A DNA stretch of 63,674 bases from Actinomadura rifamycini DSM 43936 (GTDB lineage Bacteria; Actinomycetota; Actinomycetes; Streptosporangiales; Streptosporangiaceae), in contig NZ_AULB01000039.1 in the NCBI RefSeq assembly GCF_000425065.1, positions 1 through 63,674 of the forward strand, written 5' to 3'. Both the position numbers and the translations under genes were made by a program. Positions 32,601-41,319 of this stretch are shown piece by piece. Position 1 is the first letter of the stretch; the number at the start of each line of letters is the position of its first letter. The notes under the pieces were generated by a model. The model was not told where the DNA came from. It worked only from the letters and a program-made list of their open reading frames with translations, and searched no databases.

Positions 32601-33766
32601 GCGTCTCCCTTCCCCGCGCCCGGCGCGGGCGCGGCGGGCAGCGCGGCCGTGACGCGGAACGTCCCGTCGCCGCCCGGCCCGGCGCGGAACTCGCCGCCCG
32701 CCGCGGCGATCCGCTCGGCGAGGCCCGGCAGGCCGCTGCCGCCGTCCCCGGCGGAGCGCCGCCCGGCGCCGTCGTTGACGATCTCGACGCGGACGCCGCC
32801 GCCGTCCGCCCGCACGCTGATCTCGCACCACGTCGCGGCGGAGTGCCGCAGGACGTTCGTCGCGGCCTCCCGCGCCACCCAGCCGAGCGGTTCGTGCACG
32901 TGGGCGGGCAGCGCGGGCGACACCTCGGGCGGCTCGCACCGGATCCCCGCCGCGCGCAGCACCGCCGACATGCCGTCCAGCTCGGCGGCCAGCGACGTCG
33001 CCCGGTAGCCGCGGACGACCTCGCGCACGTCGCGCACCGAGTCGCGGGCCATCCGCTGGATCTCGGCGAGCTCCTTGCGGACGCGCCCGCCGTCGCGGTC
33101 GAGGAACCGCTCGGCGACCTCGGCGCGCAGCGCGACCGCCTGGAGGCTGTGCCCGAGCACGTCGTGCAGGTCGCGGGCGAACCGCTGCCGCTCCTCCCCG
33201 ACCGCCGACCGGGCCAGCTCGGCGCGCGCCTCCCGGAGCTCCTGCACGACATGGAACAGCCAGACCGTGACGTATCCGGAGAAGGCGCCCAGCGGGACGC
33301 CCGTCACCTCGTACAGGACGGTCAGCGCGGGCAGCCCCAGCAGCGTCCCGTAGACCGGTGTCAGGACGGTCGCGGCGGCGGCGACCGGGACCGCCTCGCG
33401 TACCGGCAGCACCACCGCGATCAGCCCGGACGGCACCAGCAGCGCGTTGCCCCAGCCCTGCTCGACGCCCAGCAGCGGCGCCGTCCAGCACGCCAGGGCG
33501 ATCGCGGCGAGGCCGAACCGGTGCGCGGGGCGGGTGCGGCGCATCAGGTTCAGCCACAGCAGCCGGGCGTACCCGGCGAAGACCGCCGCGACACCGGCGA
33601 GCCCGGCGGCGAACGCGGCGGCGTCGCGCGTCCCGACGGCCTCGTTCCACAGCGCGGGCACCATGAACCCGCTCAGCGTGAGGACCGTCATCCCCACGAT
33701 CGTCGCGGCGATCACCGTGGGCCGCGGAATCCAGGGCTGCACGCGCCCAGCGTACGTGCCGGCCAC
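32597..33766 (-). CDS. DesK-like sensor histidine kinase
   Basis: About 389 residues. Five to six hydrophobic segments fill the first 185 residues. The HisKA_3 dimerisation box contains the phosphorylated His (RFARDLHDVLGHSL), followed by a HATPase domain (EAATNVLRHS, GSGLPGLAERIAAAGG). There is no extracellular domain, so it probably senses the membrane itself, like DesK. The start is GTG at 33766; GTG 8 codons downstream is possible. It is 9 nt behind the ABC ATPase gene and overlaps the regulator. Confidence 0.9.
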   Translation of the reverse strand: MAGTYAGRVQPWIPRPTVIAATIVGMTVLTLSGFMVPALWNEAVGTRDAAAFAAGLAGVAAVFAGYARLLWLNLMRRTRPAHRFGLAAIALACWTAPLLGVEQGWGNALLVPSGLIAVVLPVREAVPVAAAATVLTPVYGTLLGLPALTVLYEVTGVPLGAFSGYVTVWLFHVVQELREARAELARSAVGEERQRFARDLHDVLGHSLQAVALRAEVAERFLDRDGGRVRKELAEIQRMARDSVRDVREVVRGYRATSLAAELDGMSAVLRAAGIRCEPPEVSPALPAHVHEPLGWVAREAATNVLRHSAATWCEISVRADGGGVRVEIVNDGAGRRSAGDGGSGLPGLAERIAAAGGEFRAGPGGDGTFRVTAALPAAPAPGAGKGDA

Positions 33767-33775
33767 GCGCCGGGG

Positions 33776-34477
33776 TCAGGCCGCGCGCGGACCGGTCGAG
33801 CGGCCGGACGAGCGGCCGGACGAGGCGCCGGAGAGGCGGGCGGAGTCGCGGCCGGTCAGCAGCCGCCCCTCGTCGAGGACGCCGACCCGGTCGGCGCGGC
33901 ACGCCTCGCCGGGGTCCCGGGTGGCGAGCACGACGGTCGTGCCGCGCGCGGCCAGGTCGCGCAGCACCGCCCGCACCTCGCGGGCCGGGCCGTCGTCGAG
34001 GCCGGCGGTGGGCTCGTCCAGCAGCAGCAGGTCGGACCGGCCGACGAGGGCGAGCGCCAGGTCCAGCCGCCGCCGCTGCCCCTGCGCGAGCCGCTCGAAC
34101 CGCACCCCGGCGGCGTCCCCGAGGCCGACGCGGTCGAGGACGTCCCCGCGGGCGAGCGGGTCGAGCGTCCAGCGGCGCCACGTGTCGACGACCTCGGCGA
34201 CCGTCAGCCCGGGGAACAGGCCGCCGTCGCGCCAGACGGTCCCGCTGCGCGCGGCGTCCCGGTCGGCGTACGGGTCGGCGCCGCGCACGCGGACGGTCCC
34301 CGCGGCGGGCCGCCGCAGCCCGGCGAGCACCTCCAGCAGCGTCGTCTTGCCCGCGCCGTACCGGCCGAGCACCGCGTAGACCTCGCCGGACGCCACGGTG
34401 AACGCGACGTCCCGCACGCCGCCGCGCGCGCCGCCGCCGAGTTCCAGGTCGCGTACCTCGATCACGGGTGCCTTCAT
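33776..34477 (-). CDS. ABC transporter ATP-binding protein without a local permease
   Basis: 233 residues. Walker A is GRYGAGKTT, the signature LAQGQRRRLDLALAL is degenerate (LAQGQ instead of LSGGQ), and Walker B is DLLLLDEPTAGLDDG. The type is that of ABC-2 drug or antibiotic exporters. No permease gene lies beside it: a kinase follows and an oxidase precedes it. The protein ends in a Ser/Gly/Arg-rich tail (SGASSGRSSGRS). ATG at 34477 has GGGAAGC at about 10 nt; an ATG three codons upstream is possible. It is probably co-transcribed with the two-component pair. Confidence 0.85.
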   Translation of the reverse strand: MKAPVIEVRDLELGGGARGGVRDVAFTVASGEVYAVLGRYGAGKTTLLEVLAGLRRPAAGTVRVRGADPYADRDAARSGTVWRDGGLFPGLTVAEVVDTWRRWTLDPLARGDVLDRVGLGDAAGVRFERLAQGQRRRLDLALALVGRSDLLLLDEPTAGLDDGPAREVRAVLRDLAARGTTVVLATRDPGEACRADRVGVLDEGRLLTGRDSARLSGASSGRSSGRSTGPRAA

Positions 34478-34581
34478 ACCGTCCATGCTTCCCGCGCCGC
34501 GCGCGGACGTGCAGTCACGGGCATCAGGAATCGGCGGTGAGGAACGCACCGGTCGCCCGTGACAAATGTCAGACGGCGCCG

Positions 34582-35745
34582 TCACGCGCCGGCGAGGACC
34601 TCCCGGACGAGTTCGTCCGGCCGGGCGATCCCGGCCAGGGCCATCGTCAGCTCCATCTCCGCCTGGAAGCAGCGCAGGACGTGCTGGACGCCGGCCTGCC
34701 CGCCCAGCGCGAGCCCGTAGGCGTACGGGCGCGCGAGCAGGACGGCCCGCGCGCCGAGCGCGAGCGCCTTCACCGCGTCGGCGCCCGTGCGGATCCCGCT
34801 GTCGAACAGCACGGTCGTCCGGTCCCCGACGGCCTCGACGACGCCGGGGAGGGCGTCCAGCGACGCGATCGCCCCGTCCACCTGCCGTCCGCCGTGGTTG
34901 GAGACGATGACGCCGTCCATGCCCGCGTCCGCGGCCCGCCGGGCGTCGTCGGGGTGCTGGATGCCCTTGAGGGCGATCGGGCCGTCCCAGTGCTCGCGGA
35001 GGAACGCCAGGTCGTCCCAGGTCAGCGACGGGTTCCCGAAGTTCGCGACCCAGTGCAGCAGCGCGGTGTCGCGGTTGGCGTCGGTGACGGGCCCGCCGAC
35101 CGCCCGCTGGAAGACGGGGTCGCTGAAGTAGTTCGCGACGCCGATGCCGCACAGGAAGGGCAGGTACGCCTGGTCGAGGTCGCGGGGCCGCCACGCCATC
35201 GTGAACGTGTCGAGGGTGACGACCAGGGCGGTGTACCCGGCGGCCGCGGCCCGCTCGAGGAAGCTGGCGGCGAGGTCGCGGTCCTTGGGCCAGTACAGCT
35301 GGTACCAGCGCGGCCCCTCGCCCCCGGCCTCGGCGACCTCCTCGATGGAGTGGGACGCCGCCGTGCTCAGCACCATCGGGACGCCCTCGGCGGCCGCCGC
35401 GCGCGCCACCGCCAGTTCCCCGTCGGGATGCAGGATGGACAGGACGCCGATGGGGCCGAGCAGCACGGGCGACGGCATCGCGGTGCCGAGCACCGTCACC
35501 GACAGGTCGCGCTCCGCGACGTCCCGGAGCATTCTGGGGACGATCCGGTGGCGGTCGAACGCGGCCCGGTTGGCGCGCGCGGTCGCCTCGCTCCCGGCCG
35601 AACCCGCGACGTACCCGAACGCTTGGGCCGACAGCGCGCGCTCTGCGCGGGCCTCCAGTTTCGTGAGGTCCGTGGGGAGGGCGGGAGTGACGTCACCGAG
35701 CCCCTGCAAGTAGATCGAGTTCTGGAAGTCGGCCAGTCCGCTCAC
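34582..35745 (-). CDS. FMN-dependent alpha-hydroxyacid oxidase (lactate 2-monooxygenase-like)
   Basis: 387 residues, a TIM-barrel of the lactate oxidase/glycolate oxidase family. Conserved FMN and substrate residues are visible: YVAGSAGSE, PVLLGPIGVL, YQLYWPKD, ALKGIQ with the flavin Lys, SNHGGRQ with the catalytic His, DSGIRTGADAVKALALGA and LLARPYAYGLA. It oxidises an L-2-hydroxyacid such as lactate; the oxidase or monooxygenase mode cannot be told from sequence. An insertion around DTFTMAWRPRDLDQAYLPFL is typical of the lactate 2-monooxygenase subgroup. It appears to be monocistronic. Confidence 0.87.
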   Translation of the reverse strand: MSGLADFQNSIYLQGLGDVTPALPTDLTKLEARAERALSAQAFGYVAGSAGSEATARANRAAFDRHRIVPRMLRDVAERDLSVTVLGTAMPSPVLLGPIGVLSILHPDGELAVARAAAAEGVPMVLSTAASHSIEEVAEAGGEGPRWYQLYWPKDRDLAASFLERAAAAGYTALVVTLDTFTMAWRPRDLDQAYLPFLCGIGVANYFSDPVFQRAVGGPVTDANRDTALLHWVANFGNPSLTWDDLAFLREHWDGPIALKGIQHPDDARRAADAGMDGVIVSNHGGRQVDGAIASLDALPGVVEAVGDRTTVLFDSGIRTGADAVKALALGARAVLLARPYAYGLALGGQAGVQHVLRCFQAEMELTMALAGIARPDELVREVLAGA

Positions 35746-35947
35746 GAAGCGTCCTCCTCGCGGTCCGTGTCAGCCGCCCCAACCTACCGCCGCCCGCCCG
35801 CATACCCGGAGAACCGGCGGATTCCGTACCGACCTGCACGGGCACGGCTCGTCCCGGGGCGGACGCCGGCCGGGATGTCCGCCTTCCGCGGACGGCGCCC
35901 GGGTGGCATGTGCACAACTGTCTCTGGGACCGGCCACAATAAGGCGC

Positions 35948-38428
35948 ATGGCACGACGCGGATCCCAAGCCCCTCCCCCGCCGCCGGACTTCGAAGAGAA
36001 CATCGTCGACGTCGATGTCTCCGAGGAGATGCGCGGCAGCTTCCTCGAGTACGCCTACTCGGTCATCTACCAGCGGGCGCTCCCGGACGCGCGCGACGGG
36101 CTCAAGCCCGTGCAGCGCCGCATCCTCTACTCGATGAACGAGATGGGGCTGCGTCCCGACCGCGGGCACGTCAAGTGCGCCCGCGTCGTCGGCGAGGTCA
36201 TGGGCAAGCTGCACCCGCACGGCGACAGCGCGATCTACGACGCGATGGTGCGGATGGCGCAGCGCTGGGCCATGCGGATGCCGCTCGTCGACGGGCACGG
36301 CAACTTCGGGTCGCTCGGCGGCGACGACATGCCCGCCGCCATGCGGTACACCGAGGCGCGCATGACCCGCGAGGCCATGCTGATGGTCGGGTCCATCGAC
36401 GAGGACACCGTCGAGTTCCGGCCCAACTACGACGGCCAGGAGCAGGAGCCCGAGGTCCTGCCCGCGGCGTTCCCGAACCTGCTGGTCAACGGCGCGTCCG
36501 GCATCGCGGTCGGGATGGCCACCAACATGGCGCCGCACAACCTCGGCGAGGTCGTCGCCGCCGCCCGGCACCTCATCGACCACCCCGACGCGACCCTCGA
36601 CGAGCTCATGAAGTTCGTCCCCGGCCCCGACCTGCCCACCGGCGGCAAGATCGTCGGGCTGGACGGCGTCCGCGACGCCTACGAGAAGGGCCGCGGCACC
36701 TTCCGCACCCGCGCCACCACGACCATCGAGAACGTCACGCCGCGCCGCAAGGGCATCATCGTCAGCGAGCTTCCGTACGCCGTCGGGCCGGAGCGCGTCA
36801 AGGCGAAGATCAAGGAACTGGTCAACGCCAAGAAGCTGCAGGGCATCGCCGACCTGAAGGACCTCACCGACCGCACCGTCGGCCTCCGCCTGGTCATCGA
36901 GATCAAGAACGGCTTCAACCCCGAGGCCGTCCTCGCCGACCTGTACAAGCTGACGCCGATGGAGGAGACCTTCGGCATCAACAACGTCGCCCTGGTCGAC
37001 GGGCAGCCCCGCACCCTCGGCCTCCGCGACCTCCTGCAGGTCTACATCGACCACCGCATCGACGTCGTCCGGCGCCGCTCGCAGTTCCGCCGCAAGAAGC
37101 GCGAGGACCGCCTCCACCTCGTCGACGGCCTACTGGTCGCCCTGCTCAACATCGACGAGGTCATCCGGATCATCCGGGAGAGCGACGACGCCGCGCAGGC
37201 CAAGCGGCACCTGATGGACGTCTTCGAGCTGTCGGAGATCCAGGCGCAGTACATCCTCGACACGCCGCTCCGCCGGCTGACCCGCTTCGACCGGCTCGAA
37301 CTCGAGAAGGAGAAGGAGCAGCTCGCGAAGGAGATCGCGAAGCTGACGGCGATCCTGGAGTCCGAGCGCAAGCTCCGCAACCTCGTCTCCCGGGAGCTCG
37401 GCGAGGTCGCGAAGGAGTACTCGACGCCGCGCCGCACGGTGCTGCTCGAGGCGTCCGGCCAGACGTCCGCCGCGGCCGTCCCGCTGCAGGTCGCGGACGA
37501 CCCGTGCCTCGTGCTGCTGTCGTCCACGGGGCTGCTCGCCCGCACCCACGACGCGTCCCCGCTGCCCGACAGCGGCCCCCGCGCGCAGCACGACGTCCTG
37601 CTCTCCGCCGTCCCCTCGACCGTCCGGGGGCAGATCGGGGCGGTGACGAACCTCGGGCGGATGATCCGCATCGAGGTGGTGGACCTCCCGGTCCTGCCGC
37701 CCACCGCGGCGCCCCCGTCCCTGGCGGGCGGCGCGCCCGCGACCGAGTACGTCGACCTCGAACCGGACGAGACGATCGTCGGCGTCGCGGCCGTGAACGA
37801 GGCCGGCGGGGGCCTCGCCCTCGGCACGGTGCAGGGCGTCGTCAAACGGGTCGTCCCCGACTTCCCGCACAACCGCGAGGAGTTCGAGGTCATCACGCTC
37901 AAGGACGACGACCGCGTCGTGGGCGCCGTCCAGCTGCAATCCGAAGACGACCACCTCGTCTTCATCACGAACGACGCGCAGCTCCTGCACTACGCGGCGT
38001 CGCTCGTCCGCCCGCAGGGCCGGATGGCCGGCGGCATGGCGGGCATCAAGCTGGGGGCCGGCGCGCGGGTCCTGTGGTTCGGCGCGATCGACCCCGCCCG
38101 CGAGGCCCGGGTGATCACGGTGTCCGGGTCGTCCGAGGCGCTGCCGGGCACCGAGAGCGGCGCGATCAAGATCGCCGACTTCGCCGACTTCCCGTCGAAG
38201 GGCCGCGCCACCGGCGGCGTCCGGTCGCACCGCTTCCTGAAGGGCGAGGACGTCCTGCTGCAGGCGTGGGCGGCCCCGACGCCGCTGCGCGCCGCGGGCC
38301 CCAACGGCAAACCGGCCACCCTCAACGCGCCGCTGGGCCGCCGCGACGGCTCCGGCGACCCGCTCGACACGACGATCACCACGATCAGCGGGCCGCTGGG
38401 CCCGCCGCCCGCGGACGCCGCGGAGTGA
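35948..38428 (+). CDS. parC: DNA topoisomerase IV subunit A (GyrA-like)
   Basis: 826 residues, a type IIA topoisomerase breakage-reunion subunit. The catalytic Tyr is in AAMRYTEARM (Tyr134), preceded by GHGNFGS and KLHPHGDSAIYDAMVRMAQ. A coiled-coil region (LEKEKEQLAKEIAKLTAILESE, in pieces) and a six-bladed propeller domain follow. The absence of a GyrA-box and the matching ParE-type gene at 46.7 kb favour topoisomerase IV, which decatenates chromosomes. It ends in GPLGPPPADAAE. CACAAT ends 7 nt before the ATG, a possible leaderless start. Confidence 0.92.
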   Translation: MARRGSQAPPPPPDFEENIVDVDVSEEMRGSFLEYAYSVIYQRALPDARDGLKPVQRRILYSMNEMGLRPDRGHVKCARVVGEVMGKLHPHGDSAIYDAMVRMAQRWAMRMPLVDGHGNFGSLGGDDMPAAMRYTEARMTREAMLMVGSIDEDTVEFRPNYDGQEQEPEVLPAAFPNLLVNGASGIAVGMATNMAPHNLGEVVAAARHLIDHPDATLDELMKFVPGPDLPTGGKIVGLDGVRDAYEKGRGTFRTRATTTIENVTPRRKGIIVSELPYAVGPERVKAKIKELVNAKKLQGIADLKDLTDRTVGLRLVIEIKNGFNPEAVLADLYKLTPMEETFGINNVALVDGQPRTLGLRDLLQVYIDHRIDVVRRRSQFRRKKREDRLHLVDGLLVALLNIDEVIRIIRESDDAAQAKRHLMDVFELSEIQAQYILDTPLRRLTRFDRLELEKEKEQLAKEIAKLTAILESERKLRNLVSRELGEVAKEYSTPRRTVLLEASGQTSAAAVPLQVADDPCLVLLSSTGLLARTHDASPLPDSGPRAQHDVLLSAVPSTVRGQIGAVTNLGRMIRIEVVDLPVLPPTAAPPSLAGGAPATEYVDLEPDETIVGVAAVNEAGGGLALGTVQGVVKRVVPDFPHNREEFEVITLKDDDRVVGAVQLQSEDDHLVFITNDAQLLHYAASLVRPQGRMAGGMAGIKLGAGARVLWFGAIDPAREARVITVSGSSEALPGTESGAIKIADFADFPSKGRATGGVRSHRFLKGEDVLLQAWAAPTPLRAAGPNGKPATLNAPLGRRDGSGDPLDTTITTISGPLGPPPADAAE

Positions 38429-38434
38429 CGGCCC

Positions 38435-38459
38435 GGGGCCGGGCGGCCCGCCCGGCCCC
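38435..38459 (+). terminator. Hairpin terminator after parC
   Basis: Perfect 10-bp stem GGGGCCGGGC and GCCCGGCCCC with a 5-nt loop, 6 nt after the parC stop and upstream of the VOC gene. Confidence 0.65.
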
Positions 38460-38484
38460 CCGCGCCGTCTGCGACGATGACCCC

Positions 38485-38817
38485 ATGGACGAGGAAGTCA
38501 TCCCCATCCTCCGCGTCGCGGACGCCGCCGCCGCCGTCGGATGGTACGAGCGGCTCGGCTTCACCCTGCGCTGGGAGCACCGCTTCGAGCCGCGCCTCCC
38601 CGCGTTCGTCGAGGTCGCGCGGGGAGACGTCCGGCTGTTCCTGTCGGAGCACGAGGGCGACGCCCGTCCCGACACCCTGGTCTATTTGCGCGTCCGCGAC
38701 GTCGACGCCGTCGCCGCCGAGTTCGGCGCGGAGGTCGCGGACGCCCCGTGGGCGCGCGAGGTCGAGCTGCGCGACCCGGACGGCAACCGGCTCCGCATCG
38801 GCACGCCGACCGGGTGA
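38485..38817 (+). CDS. VOC superfamily (glyoxalase/bleomycin-resistance-like) protein
   Basis: 110 residues with the paired beta-alpha-beta-beta-beta modules of the vicinal oxygen chelate fold: IPILRVADAAAAVGWYERLGF, then LFLSEHEGD and VELRDPDGNRLRIG at the end. It is close in pattern to bleomycin-binding and glyoxalase-like proteins that sequester or transform small molecules. The ligand is unknown. GACGAT ends 6 nt before the ATG (leaderless type). It appears to be monocistronic. Confidence 0.8.
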   Translation: MDEEVIPILRVADAAAAVGWYERLGFTLRWEHRFEPRLPAFVEVARGDVRLFLSEHEGDARPDTLVYLRVRDVDAVAAEFGAEVADAPWAREVELRDPDGNRLRIGTPTG

Positions 38818-38883
38818 GCGGCGTCCGGATGTGACAGGAGCCCGTCATGGCGGCCGCCCGCACCGGGCGGCGACAATGAAGGC

Positions 38884-39855
38884 ATGTCCGCTCCGCACCG
38901 TGTCGTGATCGCCGTGTTCCCCGGCGTCGACCTCCTCGACGTCACCGGGCCCGCCGAGGTGTTCGCCGTCGCCGGGCGGGAACTGCCCGGGACGCCGTAC
39001 CAGGTGCTGCTCGCCGGGGCCGACGGCGGGACGGTGCGCACCGCCGCCGGGGTGCGGGTCGCGACCGACCTGACGTTCGCCGAGGTCGGCGACCGGGTCG
39101 ACACCCTCCTCGTGCCCGGCGCGCTGGACGCCGCGGGCGCGCCGGTGATCGACCCCGACCTGGTCGCCTGGATCGCCGGGACCGCCGAGCACGCCCGCCG
39201 CGTCGCCTCGGTGTGCGTCGGCGCGCACCTGCTCGCCGCCGCCGGGCTGCTGGCGGGCCGCACCGCCACCACGCACTGGGCCACCGCCGACCGGCTGGCC
39301 GCCGACCACCCCGACGTCACCGTCGACCCCGACCCGGTCTACGTCCGGTCGGGCGACGTGTGGACGGGCGCGGGCATCAGCGCATGCATGGACCTCGCGC
39401 TCGCCCTCGTCGCCGAGGACCACGGGGAGCGGGTCGCGCTCGCCGTCGCGCGGCAGCTCGTCATGTACCTGAAGCGGCAGGGCGGGCAGAGCCAGTTCAG
39501 CGTCCCGCTGTGGGAGGCCCCCGCCGGGCGCCGCGACCTCGACGAGCTGCGCGCGTGGATCACCGCGAACCTCACCGCCGACCTGTCCGCGGCCGCCCTC
39601 GCCGACCGGATGTGCCTGAGCGAACGGCACTTCGCGCGGGTGTTCCGCAGGGAGACCGGGCGCACCCCCGCCGCCTACGTCGAGGCCGCGCGGGTGGAGG
39701 AGGCCCGGCGCCTGCTGGAGGGCACCGACGAGCCGCTCGACCGGGTCGCCGCCGCGTGCGGGCTGGGCTCGGCGGAGACGCTGCACCGGGCGTTCCGGCG
39801 GCGGCTCGGCACCACCCCCGCCGCCTACCGGCGCCGCTTCCGCGTCGCCGCCTGA
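38884..39855 (+). CDS. GlxA family transcriptional regulator (DJ-1/PfpI + AraC HTH)
   Basis: 323 residues. Residues about 5-165 are a DJ-1/PfpI-like amidotransferase-fold sensor (VVIAVFPGVDLLDVTGPAEVF, SVCVGAHLLAAAGLL with the nucleophile-elbow Cys). Residues about 218-320 are an AraC-type double HTH (LADRMCLSERHFARVFRRET, VAAACGLGSAETLHRAFRR). Such regulators often control the adjacent hydrolase gene, here the isochorismatase 62 nt downstream. GACAAT ends 6 nt before the ATG, again a leaderless-type start. Confidence 0.9.
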   Translation: MSAPHRVVIAVFPGVDLLDVTGPAEVFAVAGRELPGTPYQVLLAGADGGTVRTAAGVRVATDLTFAEVGDRVDTLLVPGALDAAGAPVIDPDLVAWIAGTAEHARRVASVCVGAHLLAAAGLLAGRTATTHWATADRLAADHPDVTVDPDPVYVRSGDVWTGAGISACMDLALALVAEDHGERVALAVARQLVMYLKRQGGQSQFSVPLWEAPAGRRDLDELRAWITANLTADLSAAALADRMCLSERHFARVFRRETGRTPAAYVEAARVEEARRLLEGTDEPLDRVAAACGLGSAETLHRAFRRRLGTTPAAYRRRFRVAA

Positions 39856-39917
39856 TCTTTCCCCGCACGCCCCGGCCGTCCGGCCGGTGGTCGCCCCTGC
39901 CCTCCGAAGGAGCACAC

Positions 39918-40520
39918 ATGTCCGTTTCGACGACCCTGCGCGACGTGATCGGCCTCGACGGCGCCCTGCCGGCGCTGTCGTCCGGGACCCTGGTCCTGAT
40001 CGACTTCCAGAACACCTACCGCACCGGCGTGATGGCGCTGCCGGACGCCGACCGCGCGCTGGCCGCCGCATCCCGCCTCCTGGAGCGCGCCCGCGCCGCC
40101 GGGATCCCGGTCGTCCACGTGGTCCACGACGGCGGCGAGGGCAGCCCGTACGACGTCCGCGCCGAGAGCGGCCGGGTCGCGCCGCCGGTCGCGCCCCGGG
40201 ACGGCGAGCCGGTCGTGGTGAAGCGCTTCCCGGACTCCTTCCACCAGACCGGACTCCAGGACGTGCTGCGGCGCCTCGGCGCCGGACCGGACCTGATCCT
40301 GGCGGGGTTCATGACGCACATGTGCGTCCAGTCCACGGCCCAGGGCGCGTTCTACCTCGGCTACCGGCCCACCGTCGTGGCCGAGGCGTGCGCGTCCCGT
40401 CCGCTCGCGGGCCCGGACGGCGCGCCGCTGCCGGCGGACGTCCTGCACACCGCCGCGCTGACCGCGATCGGCGACATGTTCGGCCTGGTCGCCGCCCGCG
40501 CGGACGTCCTGCCCGACTGA
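39918..40520 (+). CDS. Isochorismatase-family cysteine hydrolase
   Basis: 200 residues. The Asp-Lys-Cys catalytic triad of the family is in place: Asp29 in LIDFQNTY, Lys102 in VVVKRFPDSF, and Cys136 in GFMTHMCVQST. Members hydrolyse isochorismate, nicotinamide or small amides such as carbamoyl compounds. The substrate cannot be decided. The SD GAAGGAG lies 5 nt from the ATG. It follows the GlxA-type regulator, a frequent pair, and is probably regulated by it. Confidence 0.87.
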   Translation: MSVSTTLRDVIGLDGALPALSSGTLVLIDFQNTYRTGVMALPDADRALAAASRLLERARAAGIPVVHVVHDGGEGSPYDVRAESGRVAPPVAPRDGEPVVVKRFPDSFHQTGLQDVLRRLGAGPDLILAGFMTHMCVQSTAQGAFYLGYRPTVVAEACASRPLAGPDGAPLPADVLHTAALTAIGDMFGLVAARADVLPD

Positions 40521-40522
40521 CG

Positions 40523-40720
40523 TCAGAAGCCGACGACCGCGAACACGATGCCCCCGATGACGTGCGCCAGCACGGTCACGACGAGGACCGCGATGAGGAC
40601 GTACTTGGCCGTGGGGTGATCGAACTGCGAGCCGGGCGGGTTGCGGTGCGCCGAACGGTCCTGGGCCCGCCGCTCCAGCTCGTCCAGCGAGGGCAGGAAG
40701 GACGGTCGTCTGATGGGCAT
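40523..40720 (-). CDS. Small single-pass membrane protein
   Basis: 65 residues. The N-terminal half is polar with Arg/Asp (LPSLDELERRAQDRSAHR), and the C-terminal half is one long hydrophobic helix (YVLIAVLVVTVLAHVIGGIV) ending at the C-terminus. The SD GGAGG lies 5 nt before the ATG, which supports real translation. It is convergent with the isochorismatase gene with only 2 nt between stops. The topology would be cytoplasmic N-terminus, tail-anchored. Function is unknown. Confidence 0.75.
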   Translation of the reverse strand: MPIRRPSFLPSLDELERRAQDRSAHRNPPGSQFDHPTAKYVLIAVLVVTVLAHVIGGIVFAVVGF

Positions 40721-41015
40721 GCGATCCTCCTCGGTGTCCGTCCCGCCGCCGGCCTCTCCGGCGGGTCCGCCGAACACGGGGCCTCCCGACGATCGGTGCG
40801 CGAATCGTCGCCCTGCTTTCGTTATAACCGCAGACCGAGCGGGCCGGAGGTCCCGTGCCAGGTGATCCGAGCAACACCCCGCCCGGGCCGTCACCACCGC
40901 GGGCGGCGGCGCCTGCCAGCCTCGTGATCATGGTCTGCTTCATCCGGCTTCGCACCGTCTGAGACGGAGCGCCCCGCCGTTCACGGGCGGGGAACCACGC
41001 CTCGGCGCCGCGGCC

Positions 41016-41225
41016 CGCCGCCGCAGCTTCGCCGTCGTCCGCCGCCTCGCGGAGCACGGGCCGGTCGTGCTCGTCGGCGCCAGCCTCGGCGGGACCACCA
41101 TCACGGGGGTCGGCAACCAGGCCCCCGACAACCCGTACGACGTCCGCACCCTCGACACGTCCCACGCCGGCTTCATCTTCCGAGCCGACGAGGTGGCAAC
41201 CCTCCTCACCACCCTCCCCCTCTAA
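41016..41225 (+). pseudogene. Alpha/beta-hydrolase remnant with internal deletion
   Basis: A 70-codon stretch reads RRSFAVVRRLAEHGPVVLVG followed by ASLGGTTITGVGNQAPD, the nucleophile-elbow region of an alpha/beta hydrolase (G-x-S-x-G with Ser). It then jumps directly to NPYDVRTLDTSHAGFIFRAD and EVATLLTTLPL, a typical C-terminal end with the catalytic His in DTSHAGF. The roughly 130-150 residues between are missing, and so is the N-terminal strand region and any credible start. The rest of the gap 40721-41015 shows nothing gene-like. I read it as a decayed gene. Confidence 0.65.
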
Positions 41226-41319
41226 CCGAACGGCGAACCCGCCGCGCCTTTCCGGGCGGGGCGGGGGCTTGATCGGAGGGGCGGCCGTCGGGGTGTCGGT
41301 GCACCTCGGCGGCCGCTTC

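Noticed and set aside
34468..38817. A 1449-codon frame overlapping parC on the same strand
   Set aside because: Composition is Arg/Pro/Gly-rich and shifts frame against a clearly conserved ParC; only its final part (38485-38817) is a real gene, the VOC protein.
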